Assembly (NCBI GenBank): GCA_002150815.3
Contig: NDFF03000396.1
Span: 62,001-126,000, forward strand
Direction of reading: 5' to 3'
DNA length: 64,000 bases
Source: Grammothele lineata
Lineage: Eukaryota > Basidiomycota > Agaricomycetes > Polyporales > Polyporaceae
Part shown: positions 46,144-59,359 of the stretch, in pieces
How the letters are laid out: each line of letters begins with the position of its first letter
Numbering within the stretch: the first letter of the stretch is position 1
Notes under the pieces: model-generated
The model's input: the letters and a program-made list of their open reading frames with translations, nothing else
What the model was told of the DNA's origin: nothing
Databases searched by the model: none
Program-made: the position numbers and the translations under genes

Positions 46144-46637
46144 CTGGCCTCGCAGAACGAGGCCTTACATCCGAGCCGGTTTGCGCGATTGGGGCGGCGC
46201 CGGAATTCGCAGGGGGCGGAGGGCAGCGGAGGGGCTGAGGACGGCGGGGGATAGTTCAAAGCCCGACGCGACTCCGCCCGAGCGGGGTGGCGCGTGGGGG
46301 CGACGAGCGAGCATCATCCGGCCGCTGACGCCGCTCGAGTTGTTATCACCCGCCGCGTCGAGAGCGTCCCCTCCAATTTTCGCCCCGCCCTCTCCGGCTG
46401 ACAGCACACACGCCCAGCGCCGCCGACGTTCTCCCCAGCATCCACCGCCGCACCCCGCGCCAGCCCCCGGGTCGTCCCGCCGCGCCCTATTAGAAAAGCC
46501 CAGCCCAAAAGCGCCTAATCGTCCTTGTTCCCGCCCCCCCACCCGCGAGCCCCGCTCCCGCCCTCACGACCCCACCCCCAGACGACTCTGACGACCCTCG
46601 CCACCCCGCACCAGACCCAGACAGCGCCCCTTTAGAC
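46144..46637. promoter_or_regulatory. Upstream region of the PP1 gene
   Basis: About 490 nt before the PP1 ATG. From about 46370 it is CT/CCGCC-rich and looks like a fungal core promoter and 5' leader. Minus-strand open frames here are GC-bias artefacts. Confidence 0.4.
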
Positions 46638-48183
<1,546 letters not shown>

Positions 48184-49766
48184 GGACGCTGTGCACCGTC
48201 AGTATATTTGTTACTCTATCTTTCCGCCGCCATGTCACAGACCGCTCTCCTTTCCCCCCTCTTTCCCGCTCTCCCTCGCTCGCACCTACCCCTACGCCCC
48301 TCGTCGCTGGTTATTCGCCCATCGTGTGGTGTTGTCGTCACGGTTGGCTGTTGTGTGGATATACATGGACTCTTTTTATCAGATCAGCCCGCGGGTCGTC
48401 GGAAGGCCGATGCGACGGGTCGCGCGGAGCCCGCCGGAGGGCGAGAACGTCAAGACCTTCGGTGTGGGGGTAGGTGGAGCGATGGACGCGATCCAGCACG
48501 GCGCCGAAGCAAACGACGACGGCGGACCCTAAGTCGGTGGAGCGCAGGTGTGGCGGACACGGGCCGGGCTCAGGAGACCGGAAGGCGAACGGCAAGGCAG
48601 AGGGAGGAGAATGGATGTGGAGGCGCTGCAAAATCATCATCACCCTGTTCTCGTCCTCATCCTCATCATCCACGACGACCATGACGGCCGCGACGGCGAC
48701 GACGACGCATACCATCTCATACGCACACATCCTCGGACATCACTCACTGCATTCTTCAATGTGTTGCTTATGCCCGGTTCCGTTTCTTCTGTTCCCCACT
48801 TCCCTCCTTCCCTTACTGCTCAACGCCTTCCGTTCGCTGCCCCTCCCTAGCCCTTTCCCGCGTTGCAGATCCCTGCCTCGTTACGCTCACTTCGGCAAAT
48901 GACCCCCTTCCCTCCTTGCTCTGTAACCTGTAGCAGCCCCTTCTTGACCTACGACCCACATCCTGCGATCAACATTTCTTTCTTTCTCTTTTCCTTTTCC
49001 TCTATCTATTCCTTCCTTCCCCTTCCCCGCGTGCGCGCACGCCATGTGTTATATAATCATCGCGACGACTCTCGACGCCTTTCCCCCTTCCTTCCATACA
49101 TAACCCCTTTGTCTGTGTTTGGTCAGTCCCGTCCAAGCTCTGCCGTACATGTTACGAGTATCCTCAAGTATAACATATCGCGCCTCCCTCCCCCTCCCTA
49201 TCTGCGTTGCGCTCTGCCATCCGTGTACTCAGTACTCTCAACCCGATCGCCGTTATCCTCTATCGTCTGCGTCTCGCCCGCGGTCTCATCTCGTCTGAAT
49301 TGCTTTCCTCTCACCGCCGAACTTCAGGCTTCGAATGTAAGAACGAACCTTCTTACTCGCCGCAATTCCGCTCTAAACACTCTGGACGCCGTGCGTCATG
49401 CCTAGCTTGAGCTTGCCATTTCCGCGAAGCGCAGATCCCCTGTCCCTGTGATCCGTCCTAAGATTTTGGAACGGCGTTGTGGTCCGAGGATCGAGGCCAG
49501 AACATCGGAATATGCCCCTGGACCGTGTCGAGATTAGCTGCACGAGATTCGATCCTGAAGTCCGTCAGACGTCCGTAGGGGGTTGCCGGCAGTCAGTGCG
49601 GACTTGCAATACGGTGTACCTGAGAGACACAGAGAGGACGAGCGTCACGGTCCCGACGGCCGCCACCTCCGCGGACGCGGGGCGGGCGGCACGGCGTACT
49701 TGCCTTCGTACCACCACTACCGCCGTCAGTCCCGGGTTCGTTCATTTCCTATCCCCAACTTCTACC
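48184..49766. other. Intergenic between PP1 and SDH5
   Basis: About 1.6 kb with no recognisable gene. Much of it is strongly pyrimidine-rich on the + strand (about 48740-49250), which produces spurious Ser/Pro/Leu open frames. A CTCATC/GACGAC simple-sequence patch sits near 48650-48705. It should contain the PP1 3' UTR and the SDH5 promoter. Confidence 0.5.
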
Positions 49767-50400
49767 ATGTCAGCCTCCATCCTGCGCCTCGCTCGCACCC
49801 GTGTCATCCCCGCCCTCCGGTCATCACCCACCTCGTCAGCCGTCCTCGCCAGCCGCCCCCCAGCCTCCGTCCCCTCACGCGCCTTCCACCCCTCGCCCTC
49901 GCGCCCCGCCGACCCGTGGCTGCTCCCGAACACGCCCGAGCACGTCGCGAAGGTGACCTCGCCCACAGACGCGCCCCCGCCGGAGCCGCTCGCGCGCCCG
50001 GGCGAGAGCGCGGAGAAGATGCGCGCGCGGCTCGTGTACCAGAGCCGCAAGCGCGGCACGCTCGAGGCGGACTTGCTCTTGAGCACGTTTGCGAGGGAGA
50101 GGCTGGGGAGTATGGAGGTGGAGGAGATGAGGGAGTTTGATAGGGTGCGTTGCTTTCGTTGCTTTTGGTTGGCGTGTTCGCGCACGGGGAAGAGAGGAGG
50201 CTGACGTCGACTTTTGCGTTGTGGGGGTGGGTGGTGTCGGGGTGTAGTTGATGGACGAGCCGGACTGGGATATCTACTACTGGGCGACGGAGAAGAAGGC
50301 ACCGCCAGCGAGATGGGCGGGCTCACGACTGCTGGAGGAGCTGAAGGTGCATGCGAAGAACGAGGGCAAGGTTGTCAGACGGATGCCGGACCTCTCGTAG
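49767..50400 (+). CDS. SDH5: Succinate dehydrogenase assembly factor 2, mitochondrial
   Basis: Two exons (49767-50144, 50248-50400) give 176 residues. SDH5/SDHAF2 is a matrix protein needed to attach FAD covalently to the SDH flavoprotein subunit. The N-terminus is an Arg/Ser/Ala-rich presequence without acidic residues ([20 protein letters not shown]). The core has [24 protein letters not shown], the family signature, then [23 protein letters not shown] spanning the intron. The terminal helix is the part that packs in the SdhE/SDH5 fold. It is convergent with SEC62. Confidence 0.93.
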
Positions 50401-50786
50401 GTTGCGAGGTGATCCCAGCGTTCCTGGGCGTGCGTAGTGCAATCCATTACAGCTGCCGCTAGAGTGTATGTCATCCACACGGAGCGATCATACACATCCA
50501 TTACGGACAGCGAGTTAGAGTCTAAAAGTATACGCCGCCCGCGGCCCTACAGCATCGGGTATCATGCATCATGAGAGAACCCCTGCAGATCTGCTAGGAC
50601 CGATGACGTATACTGGCAGATCCCAATGCTGAGCTGCTCGCGTGAGGCACGTTGACCATCTCATCGAGCACGGCACACGCATGGACGACGAAATAAAATA
50701 TCCCAATGAGAGTAGTAGCAGAGTCGCACATAGATACAGCGTGATATAGTCCAACACACCCCACACGACCCCCACTAGGTGGTCAT
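50401..50786. other. Intergenic between convergent SDH5 and SEC62
   Basis: About 390 nt without a gene, expected to contain both 3' UTRs. Confidence 0.5.
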
Positions 50787-51766
50787 TCATGAATCCTCGT
50801 CCGGGACCTCCTCCACCCGTGCTTGTCGACTGGATGGGCGCGAGTCTTCCGAGTCTACGGCCTGGTCGACGCGTGGTGAGGAACTTGCTGAGGCCTCGCC
50901 ATTTGCGACAGCCTTGCCCTTCTCCGACTTGTCAGCGCGCTTCTTCTTTTTCTTGGGGAGGTCCCACTCCCATAGTGGAATGAAGGACTCGACCTGAACG
51001 GAGGGCGCGCAGGACACGTCAGTATGATCCTAGTACGTGTAGGCGCACAAGGCGCGACGCAGCACCGAAGAGAACGGAGTACTCACAAAGCCGACGTCCG
51101 CGAAGAGCTTAGGGAATATCCAGATACCCGGAGACGCAACGATAACCGTGATGATGTAGAATATGAGGCGGACGATGGCGAGGGCGAAGAAGAGACCAAT
51201 GAGGCCGAGGACACCAAATGAGAGGTAGGACACGCCAAGGCGCATGACGGGCGGCCAAAGCGGGAACATGACACCGGCGAGCATGACGACGACCATGGCC
51301 ACACCACCGAGGTACGTTGTCCACTGGGATCCCTCATAGAACCAGGCGTAGTAGTCGGCGGGAACAAAGGTCTGCATTTGGGTGATCTGGACTGCCTTGG
51401 GCGAGTTGGCGGACGAGCCTGTGGGCTGGCCGCGCTCGACGCGGAGGAAGAAGGCGTATGGGATGATCGAGAGAAGAAGCTTCTGCGCCTCCTCCTCGTT
51501 GGTGATCTTGGGGACGTTCTTGAGCTTCGCGTACGCGGGAGAGAGGAGGGCCTTGATCGCGCCCTTGCCTGCGGGGTAATGTGAGGTCAGCCTCGGGCCA
51601 CGGCGGCGCGGGACGGGCGCGGGAGACGGAGCGAAGATGCACCTTTGAAGTAGTCGACGCGCTTTCCATTCAGGATACCGATGCGAATGTGCATACCGGC
51701 CTTGCTGCTACGCAGGAAGTCGACTACATTCCGGACGTCCTGCGGCGCCTTGGACTGCTGCTCCAT
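50787..51766 (-). CDS. SEC62: ER translocation protein SEC62
   Basis: Three exons (51643-51766, 51087-51568, 50787-50993) sum to 813 nt, or 270 residues. Sec62 is the membrane subunit of the Sec62/63 complex that drives post-translational import into the ER. The N-terminal cytosolic domain reads DVRNVVDFLRSSKAGMHIRIGILNGKRVDYFKG, then KGAIKALLSP. Two membrane helices follow a YYAWFYEGSQW segment: YLGGVAMVVVMLAGVMFPLW and LSFGVLGLIGLFFALAIV with its extension. The C-terminal tail carries the basic KKKKKR run and an acidic, Ser-rich end. The ATG is 343 bp from that of the mitoribosomal gene transcribed the other way. Confidence 0.94.
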
Positions 51767-52109
51767 GACGGATTACCTGGTCGCGCGAGGTGTCAGGATG
51801 TTCAAGAGCACAAGCAAAGGAAGGACGACGCACTAAAGGGAGGTATAACGTATGGAGAAGACCAGTCCGAGGACGGCGTGGATGGAGAACAAACGAAAGA
51901 CGATGGCGTGGCTGCCAGCTCAACCAGCTCCAGCAGGCTGACTGCTGGCTGGCATCCCATATCGGGAAATATGGATTATGTCAGCCCAGCCTTTCTCCCT
52001 CCCGTCCCGCTGCTCCGTCACTCACCGCAACTCCGAGTCGTTCGCCTCCTAGTCTCGATCGAGACCGCCTTTCTTTCTCTTCTCCTCGTCGCCCTCATTG
52101 CTCGCGACA
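51767..52109. promoter_or_regulatory. Bidirectional promoter of SEC62 and mL59
   Basis: Only 343 bp lie between the two divergent ATGs, so regulatory elements are shared or interleaved. The part next to the mL59 ATG is CT-rich. Confidence 0.6.
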
Positions 52110-52883
52110 ATGTCGGCCGCAAAGCAGGCTATTCGGCAGTTTCGCGTCGACGTGATGGCCCCCGCCCTCCAGGGCAGGCAAATGGCGGACAGGACCGCGC
52201 CCCTCAAGGTCCGGAACCCATTCCTCCCACATAAAAAGGCGACGACCGGTTTCTGGGCACCACCGAAGTACTCGCTGCGACAGCAGGCGGACCTCGTCAA
52301 GAAAGCGCGCGCGACGGGCACGCTTCACCTACTTCCCCCGGGTCCCAAGTTGACCACGAAGGAGCTTGAGGCCGCGAGGGCCGCGGTCGTGTCAAATGCG
52401 TCTGTGACACCTTCTGAGGAAGCTTCGTCATCAAAGTGGTGGCTGGGAGCGGTTGAGTGGAAGGGCGAGGTCAAGGAGAAGGAGGTCAAGGGAGCGGAAA
52501 TTGGTGCGAGGTTGTACGCGGGGAAGCGGCGCATGTTCAAGGGCCACAAGTGGGAGCGCAAGCTCAAGGCGCGGATGGAGGAGCGCAAGAAGCTCATGGA
52601 GAGCATGGAGGAGCGTATCGAACGGTTCCGTTCGGTGAGTGTCGTGTTCTTACCGCTACGTCGTGGTGCGTCGGCACTTGCACGTTCATTCTCCCGGGGA
52701 TAGAAGTGCTGGTGCTGGCGTTGCGTGCAGCATCTCTGCGATCGTATTCAGCCCGTGATAGAACTTCTCACTGACAAATACTGGCGCCGCCACCACCCCT
52801 TCTTTCCGCAGACGTACAAACGCAAGACACCCAGCCCTGTCAGCGTTCCACGGCGGGTGTCGTATTCCAAGCTTCCCTTCTGA
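52110..52883 (+). CDS. MRPL25: Mitochondrial large-subunit ribosomal protein mL59 (MRPL25)
   Basis: Two exons (52110-52634, 52812-52883) give 198 residues. The fungal mL59/YmL25 family is a component of the mitochondrial large ribosomal subunit. Recognised features are NPFLPHKKATTGFWAPPKYSLRQQADLVKKA near the N-terminus. A basic, helical C-terminal half follows (RRMFKGHKWERKLKARMEERKKLMESM), then KRKTPSPVSVPR after the intron. A TTG 12 nt upstream is in frame, but the ATG at 52110 is the natural start. Confidence 0.85.
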
Positions 52884-55800
52884 TACTGTATTCTCGCGGA
52901 TCACGCTTAATACCTATCGTTATCCACACCCTCTTCTCCGAGTCCGAAAGCCCTGGCCCTTTGGGTGGAGAACCGCCACCAGCAGCCCGCACTAGCCGAT
53001 GATGTGTTCCCATTCATCGACCGTCAATTTGCACATCGCATATTGCGGGCTAGGTGGGTTCCGCCGAGACGAGTGGGTGTGAACACATGCACGCACTCTC
53101 TTACCGATGCCTACTAATCCTGTCGGCGAGTGTATGGCCTAGGCGAGTGGAAATACACCATACGGACCCTATCACGCCGTCTTCATCCCTTGCCGGCGGA
53201 TTTTCAGCGTGAGCCCGGTAACAACAGCAGCTCCTACAGACCAAGGCTCCGTCAGGTTGATTTTTCGAGCTTCGCCTTTACATACCCAGGAGATGGTGCA
53301 CACCACGTCGTCCCACTCATCGCTCCGTGTGAAGCAAAAGCATGCAACAAGCGGGTGTCTCGGGTAATGTTATCCCTCCTTATATCAGATTCACCATTTG
53401 AACTTGCAGTACGGTGTTGGCTCATCACCATCGACCACATGCTAACGTTTCGCTTGCAGCAGGAGCGAAGCTACCCGTTTTCCCGTGTCGAAGGATGCGT
53501 ACTCAGAATTCCATTGTCCAGGTTGGCGCGGGGCAACTCTCGTAGGCACAGAGCCTACATTACCGTTCCTCGCAGCTGTCCATGCGAAGACGTATAATTC
53601 AAGGTCGTTCACCGTCGCCGACATCGCCGCGTCGGTACGTGCCTAGGGGTCGAGTTATGAGGCGCGGTTCCTTCACCCTGCTGGCCAGCTGCCTCGCCCT
53701 CACAAAGGTTCCGTGGACATCTAGACATTCCCCTCATCCTCCAAAGCCTCTATACACACAACCCTCCGATCTCGCATCAAACTTCGCCGAGCCTGAACTC
53801 TACCGGCACGGTGACGCCTTCCCTGCCACCCACCGATATGTAGCACGCAGGAGCGCGGATTGTTGCGTCACGTCCTTCATGTGAGGTAACTTATGTGTCG
53901 CTGGCGCCGTCGGGACGCTGGTATTCGTACTGTAACTGGGAAGCCGTAGGGTACGTGGTGGCGGGGACGGTCGGCGGCGGAGCCGAAGAACGCGTGCGAT
54001 TTTCTGAGCGGCAACTTACAAGAGTCGCTTCCAAGACATTTTCGTGGGGTTCTCGTAGGGCGCACGACTTGGGGGAAAGGAAGAGACAGCCGGGCGTGTC
54101 GCTCAGCCGTCGTGAGATAATGTGGCATTCACTGCGAGGATCTTGATACGTGGCGAGTAGTAGAGGGAGCGGTACGATTTGTGGAAAACGGACTTCTTGT
54201 CCGCGTAATTTACCGTACTGGTACTGGCATATTCCAGGCTCCTGGATGCTTGAGAAATGCAGAGAAACGTCCCCGCCGTCACTACTTGCGGAACCCTGAG
54301 GTCAGGTTCGTCCTCACTGTCGTCTCGGGAGACCAGAATTCGAAGGTCGAGCTGCACACAGGAAGAGTGCCGGTAATCGAGGAGCGTTGTGGGTACCCGA
54401 CAGGCCGACGAGGGCGGGCGTACAGTCAATGTGAAAATTTGGCGATCAAGGTCGGTGTCTGTGAATTGGGGCGAGATTACGGATATTCCCGCCAGTGTGT
54501 ATAGATGGATATGTTTTACGCTCAAGCGAGGACGAGGACGTACAAAGAGCATATAGTCAATGAATGTCGGCGGATTTGGCGGCTTTTCAGAGTAGGCAGG
54601 TGGGGCCAGGAATAGCGTAACTCCGAGTACGAAAGGAAACATGCTAGCTAGTAGAGTCTGGGCCTAGTCACTAAACGGCGTGAAGACAAGGGTACGCACC
54701 GGTGAAAAATGAAGACAACGGCTCGCGACGTGGGACTAGGCCTCGATGTTTGCAATCGGCTATTGAAGGAAGACTGGATCGGTCGTGAGGGCAGTCTCGA
54801 CCTGTATCGAGAATCATGTTAGAAAGCCAATAGTCAGGAACATGCATCGTCGGTAGAAACTCACGGTACGAGGATATTGGGCGAAAAATAGCACCGGCGC
54901 TGGGGAAGACATCGCGAAGATGATAGAGAGTGCTTTATCGCTGAGCCCGACGGCCGATGCAGCAGGGAGAGAGGGCTTAACGAGAAATGTGTTAGCAAAT
55001 ACTACGGTACCTTCGACCAAGCCCGATTCTCACCGGCATCCATAGAGCTTCGGAGATTCCAATCGCTCGACAATCTCTTCGAGGTTCTTCATGCCCGAGC
55101 ATACGATATATCGGCAATGATAGTCAATCGTGGAGAGTTTGCCGGATGCCCATTAGTATGGCCGGCGGTGGCGACCCGGCGATGCGAGTCAGATACTCTC
55201 AAGCATGCGGTACCGATAGAAGCAGGAATCTACGCGTATATCTCCGTCAGGTAAATCCTATCACATTATACGAGATCGCGACATAGTTGCGAACGTACCT
55301 CAGTCTGGGCTGCATATCGTCCCCGAGCCGACCAACCCGTTTTGACCGACGGAGTAAGTAAGTGCACCCGCCTCGCCGGACCGCAATTGGCAACGCGCGG
55401 TGCCGAGGCATTGCACGTTCCGGCGATCGAGACGGTCACGGTTCCGAATTGGAGATGGGCTCTGAGTCCAGGGTCGCCGTGTCGTGCAATGTGCAATGTG
55501 CAATGCGCGCCGTATACCATTGTCGGATTTATAGCCGTGGGCGGCGTGGCTGTATGTTCTTTGAATTTCTGATAGATGGTCAGCGCTCGGCGTAGGGTAG
55601 AACGAACGCTTCCTATTAATTCCGCCACCTTCCTCTAGGGCATGCTGTTAGGTATGAAAGATGTCTCTTTCCTCGCGGATCTTGAGAGAGGAATTATGGC
55701 GCCGGGCAAGGTGCGACGTATAGGATCAGTATTCCGGCCGTATGTGGTTAGCGCCACGAGTTCGAACCTGCGATCCGCTGTAGGTCCACTGTGGCCGAGT

Positions 55801-57372
55801 TTGTATGTCAAGGAAACGTGGAGCCATTTTACTATATGACCGAGGTGGAGTACAATTGAAGCTCGTTCGGGGGCGTCCGTTTCGCATGCGTGTCTTTTCC
55901 GCCGTTCACTGTGGGAGAAAGGCGGTCAGTTCCCCCGAGGGCCATTTAGACGCGTTCTCACCGGGCTCCCATGAGTACCAAACGGAGGCGTTCACCCGGT
56001 CGTGAGGTCCGCCGCTCTGGACGACCGGCCGAATTCTCTGAGTGTATGCGCCCGAGCATCATGGGAGAACACGACGCGGAGATATCTGAAGGGATCTGGG
56101 AGGAGAGGATATTTAGGTAAGGCGTCAAGCGTGCACACTCTGCGACGTAGGCTATCGATATCGCCGCACCCTTGACTCACGAGCGGCGGGCTTCCCCTCA
56201 TCCACACTTCGCCTGCGCGTATCCTTGGCCAGTAGCCGAATCCGACGGTTTGGGATCGCCTAGTCAACTGGATTGGGAGTGACGAGATAGGGCCGCTGGC
56301 GACGACTGGATATCCAAAACTCTGGGTTCTTCGCGTTGACGGGACATTCACAGGCCTCTGAATTGCCCCTTGGGCGAGGCAACGCGTGGATCGGAGTACA
56401 GGTTCGTCCACATTGGCGGTGCGCAGTGGTATCCAAGCTTACGGCGGCGCGCGTCGACACATGCACGGTTGGGAATTCGAGTTCGCAGGGAGCCAAGGTC
56501 GGTGTGCAGCGCAGAGTACTTGCTCACGAACGCGCTGAACAAGTTAGAGCAAGGGGTAACGCATGATACAAAAAAGGCCCGAAGGCCTTATCGAGAGCAT
56601 ATTAGGACGATCGCTGAGGCATTGGCAAGATGCTAGTGCGGTGGCCCGGAGCGCGTCCGATAGGCCGGTCCTGCACGGCCGTCCATGGGGAATCCGGGGT
56701 GGCACGGATGAGTGCATGGGCACGAGTGGAGGCACACGGCGGGCGGCGTCGAGGGATGGAGACGGGCTGGCGTGTACGGCAGGGCTTTACGAGGGATTGC
56801 ATTGGCCGGGACGAGAAGGTACGTGGTGGGTGGCGAGAAGGACGAGGAAGAATTCCCGGAGGATGGCAAAGATAGAGAGATCGGGGGAGGGATCTGAGCC
56901 ATCACAGCCGTGTCGTCGGGCGGGCCGCGGGTATTCTGCGAGGCGAGACGGCTGACGGGGCTCGCGGTCGTCGACCTCGCCGGATCGAGAGGCCCATTAA
57001 ACGCCATCGCGCCCCAAGGCACCTTCATAATCCGCAGCCCCGCGCACTCGTCCCTCCGTGGCCCCGGCCTCCTCTCGACCCCTCGCTGTGGGTGTACTCT
57101 TCGACGACGCCTGTTTGTACGACTACTAGAGCAGCACCTTCCAACGCCGACATTGCTTGGCGTCCATCAGTTCTGTCAGCCCCGTCTAAAAGCCGCTGCG
57201 GACGGCGGGCGTTTATCCGACGGGCCCGTTCCGGTGCCCGCCCACGTCCGAAACGATGACGCCACAGCGGTCCCAAAGCCTGCCCGCGCCCAATTTCTCG
57301 GCACACTCTCCCCGCCGCCACGCCCGCTCGAACACTTCTCCTCTCCTCATCACCACCACCACCCTCGCCGCA
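52884..57372. other. 4.5-kb region without a supportable gene
   Basis: Open frames occur on both strands but none has a known domain, and no multi-exon model keeps phase for long. The most protein-like pieces are on the minus strand. Near 55020-54830 a fragment ends FAQYPRT and can be continued by a short exon to a stop near 54767. A further piece near 55125-55040 contains NLEEIVERLESPKLYG. An ORF at 54642-54103 starts with a hydrophobic stretch. These could be remnants or one rapidly evolving gene. From about 56950 the + strand is GC- and CT-rich and is probably the promoter of the next gene. Confidence 0.4.
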
Positions 57373-59359
57373 ATGGCTGCCGCGGCCTCCTCCAGCAAGG
57401 CCTCCGGCTCGCGCCCCGCCTCCTCCCGCAAGGACGTCTTCAAGCCCAGGTTCCCGCTCGATCCCTTCGCCGGCTCCTCCGCCGCTGCCCTCGCCGAGCC
57501 ATGGTTCCTCAAGATCGATGCGTTGCTCAACGCGACCTCACTCATGAGGCGCAATGTCATCCTAGTCCTCGGAGGTGAGTCTCTCTTTGTCTTCCGATGC
57601 GTGTATGCGGTTGTCTGAGCCACGGTCAGCCCCCTCCCTCAAGGAACTCGCGCCTCTCCTACAGGCGCGACAGCTCGCCAAGTCGCTCGTTATTCTCGCC
57701 ACTCACGCACCGCCGGATATCCCCGGCCTTGCCATCCCCGCCGTGCGCATCCTTCATCTCTCTGCCCCGCTCGCCCTCGAAGACGCTGGTGCGGTGCGCT
57801 TCGTGACGGTTCTCGAGTGGGCCGAGCGCATCTCCCGGGCTTGGCGCAAGCACGGTGGTGATGGCGTGCTAGAGTTCTCGGAGGCTGTCGACATCAACAG
57901 CGAACTGGCTCCTCCCTCGGCACTGCGTTTCGGCACGCAGAGCACGCCCACTTCGCCGGGCAGCTCGTCCTCACACCTCAGCATGGACTCCACGCCAGGT
58001 CCGTCCTCGCGGCCTTCTTCGATCGCGGCCTCCTTCTCGCTCAGGCGCGGCACCACTTCCCTTCCACCGCCCGACCCGTCCCAGCGGCCCTTCGACGCAC
58101 TAGTCAATTTCATGCCCGAGAACGTGCCAGATAAGGCGCTTCTCAAGAACTCAATTCTCGTCACCACCATCTCGCGGCCGTTCCTGACCTCGTCTATCCC
58201 GCCCGCTGCCTCGCGGTCTCGCACGAACTCTTCCTCCTCGACACGCCCTCGGCCACGCTCCATCTTCAATGCCTTTTCGCGAAGTACGACTTCCGTGTAC
58301 CTTCCGCCAACGCCCCCATACCACAGTGGCGATTCGCTCTCGTTGCTACAACTTACGCCACCTCCGCCCGGCAAGGCGCTACTAGTCCACCTTCTCCCTC
58401 CCCCGCATCCCAACGCGCACCCGTCAGCGCGGCGAAAACTGGTCGAAAGTGTGGAGTCGTTCCTAGTCTCCTTCGCCTTCCAGGAGGCCCCAGGCCTGCC
58501 TCCGTCCCAATCCTCATCACGCGCTCCTGGAGCGGGCTCGATGGCCGGGTCAGGACCCCTGGAGCGGGCAAGGCCCTACGTCATGCAGGCGGCTGCATTC
58601 TGCGAAGCCATCTCCGCCGAGCCTGGTGTGACGGACTGCGGTGATTGGACCGTCGCCGACGTGGTCTTGAGTGGCGTGCTCGACGCGGACCCGCCCGCGC
58701 CCAACGCCGCCGCGTCCGGGCCCGTTCCTAGCATGGCCACAACAAGCGCGAGCACAGGAGGAGTAGGGCCCAGAATGGCAAGACGATCGAAGAGGGCATG
58801 GATCGCGAGTGCTGCGGACCTGGTGATCATGCCGCCGGCCGAAGACGCCCCCGCGTCCGGCGCGCCCGGCGCACCTGCGTCTGCGCCTGCACCCGCACAC
58901 GGGCAGATGCACCGCGCGCGAACAGAGTCGACACTCTTGGTCCCGGCGCTTCCCCCGACCTCGGCGACGCGCCAGTTTGAAAAGCGGAGCTCGTCGGCGC
59001 CATTGCTCTCCACCACTTGGACTTCGCAAACGGCTGGCGCGCGCCCGATGTCGCAGCCGACGCTCTCCCAGGTGCCCTCGGCCATCTCGCGTACAGGCAA
59101 AGGTGCGTACGGCTCAGCGTCGCCTCCCCTTGGTGGCGGGCTCCCTACCCCGCCGCATTCAGAGGAGGACGGCAGCGTGGGCAGTGCGAGCCTCGACGCG
59201 TCCTCGGCACAGTACCCCGACGAGGTCAAGACCGCGACAATCGCAGAGATCGTGAAAGCGCCCCTACCTGCGGCGTCGACACCGAAGCGCGCAAAATGGA
59301 AGTTCTGGCGGCGGGAGAAGGCGGGCCCCAGTCCCGGGCCTGCGCCCATCGCGGCTTGA
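57373..59359 (+). CDS. Protein of unknown function, Ser/Pro-rich
   Basis: Two exons (57373-57574, 57630-59359) give 643 residues. An in-frame ATG at 57256 would add 39, but that stretch looks like a CT-rich leader. The first 190 residues look folded: FPLDPFAGSSAAALAEPWFLKIDALL, RRNVILVLGAPSLKELAPLLQ, KSLVILATHAPPDIPGLAIP, and RFVTVLEWAERISRAW. The alternation of short hydrophobic strands and helices hints at an alpha/beta fold. A second ordered segment (KALLVHLLPPPHPNAHPSARRKLVESVESFLVSFAF) and AAFCEAISAEPGVTDCGDWTVADVVLSGVLD lie in the middle. The rest is disordered and ends in a basic Trp cluster (AKWKFWRREK). I do not recognise a family. No signal peptide or membrane helix is seen. Confidence 0.7.

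Noticed and set aside
54103..54642. 179-codon minus-strand ORF with hydrophobic start
   Set aside because: I considered an isoprenylcysteine methyltransferase N-terminus because of PPNPP, but no downstream catalytic block follows and the neighbouring fragments are in the wrong order.
55266..55628. 120-codon minus-strand ORF
   Set aside because: Includes a TGCAATG simple repeat and does not join neighbouring fragments in phase.
55740..55815. tRNA-like B-box with nearby A-box-like sequence (minus strand)
   Set aside because: T-stem and acceptor stem do not pair, so no cloverleaf forms.
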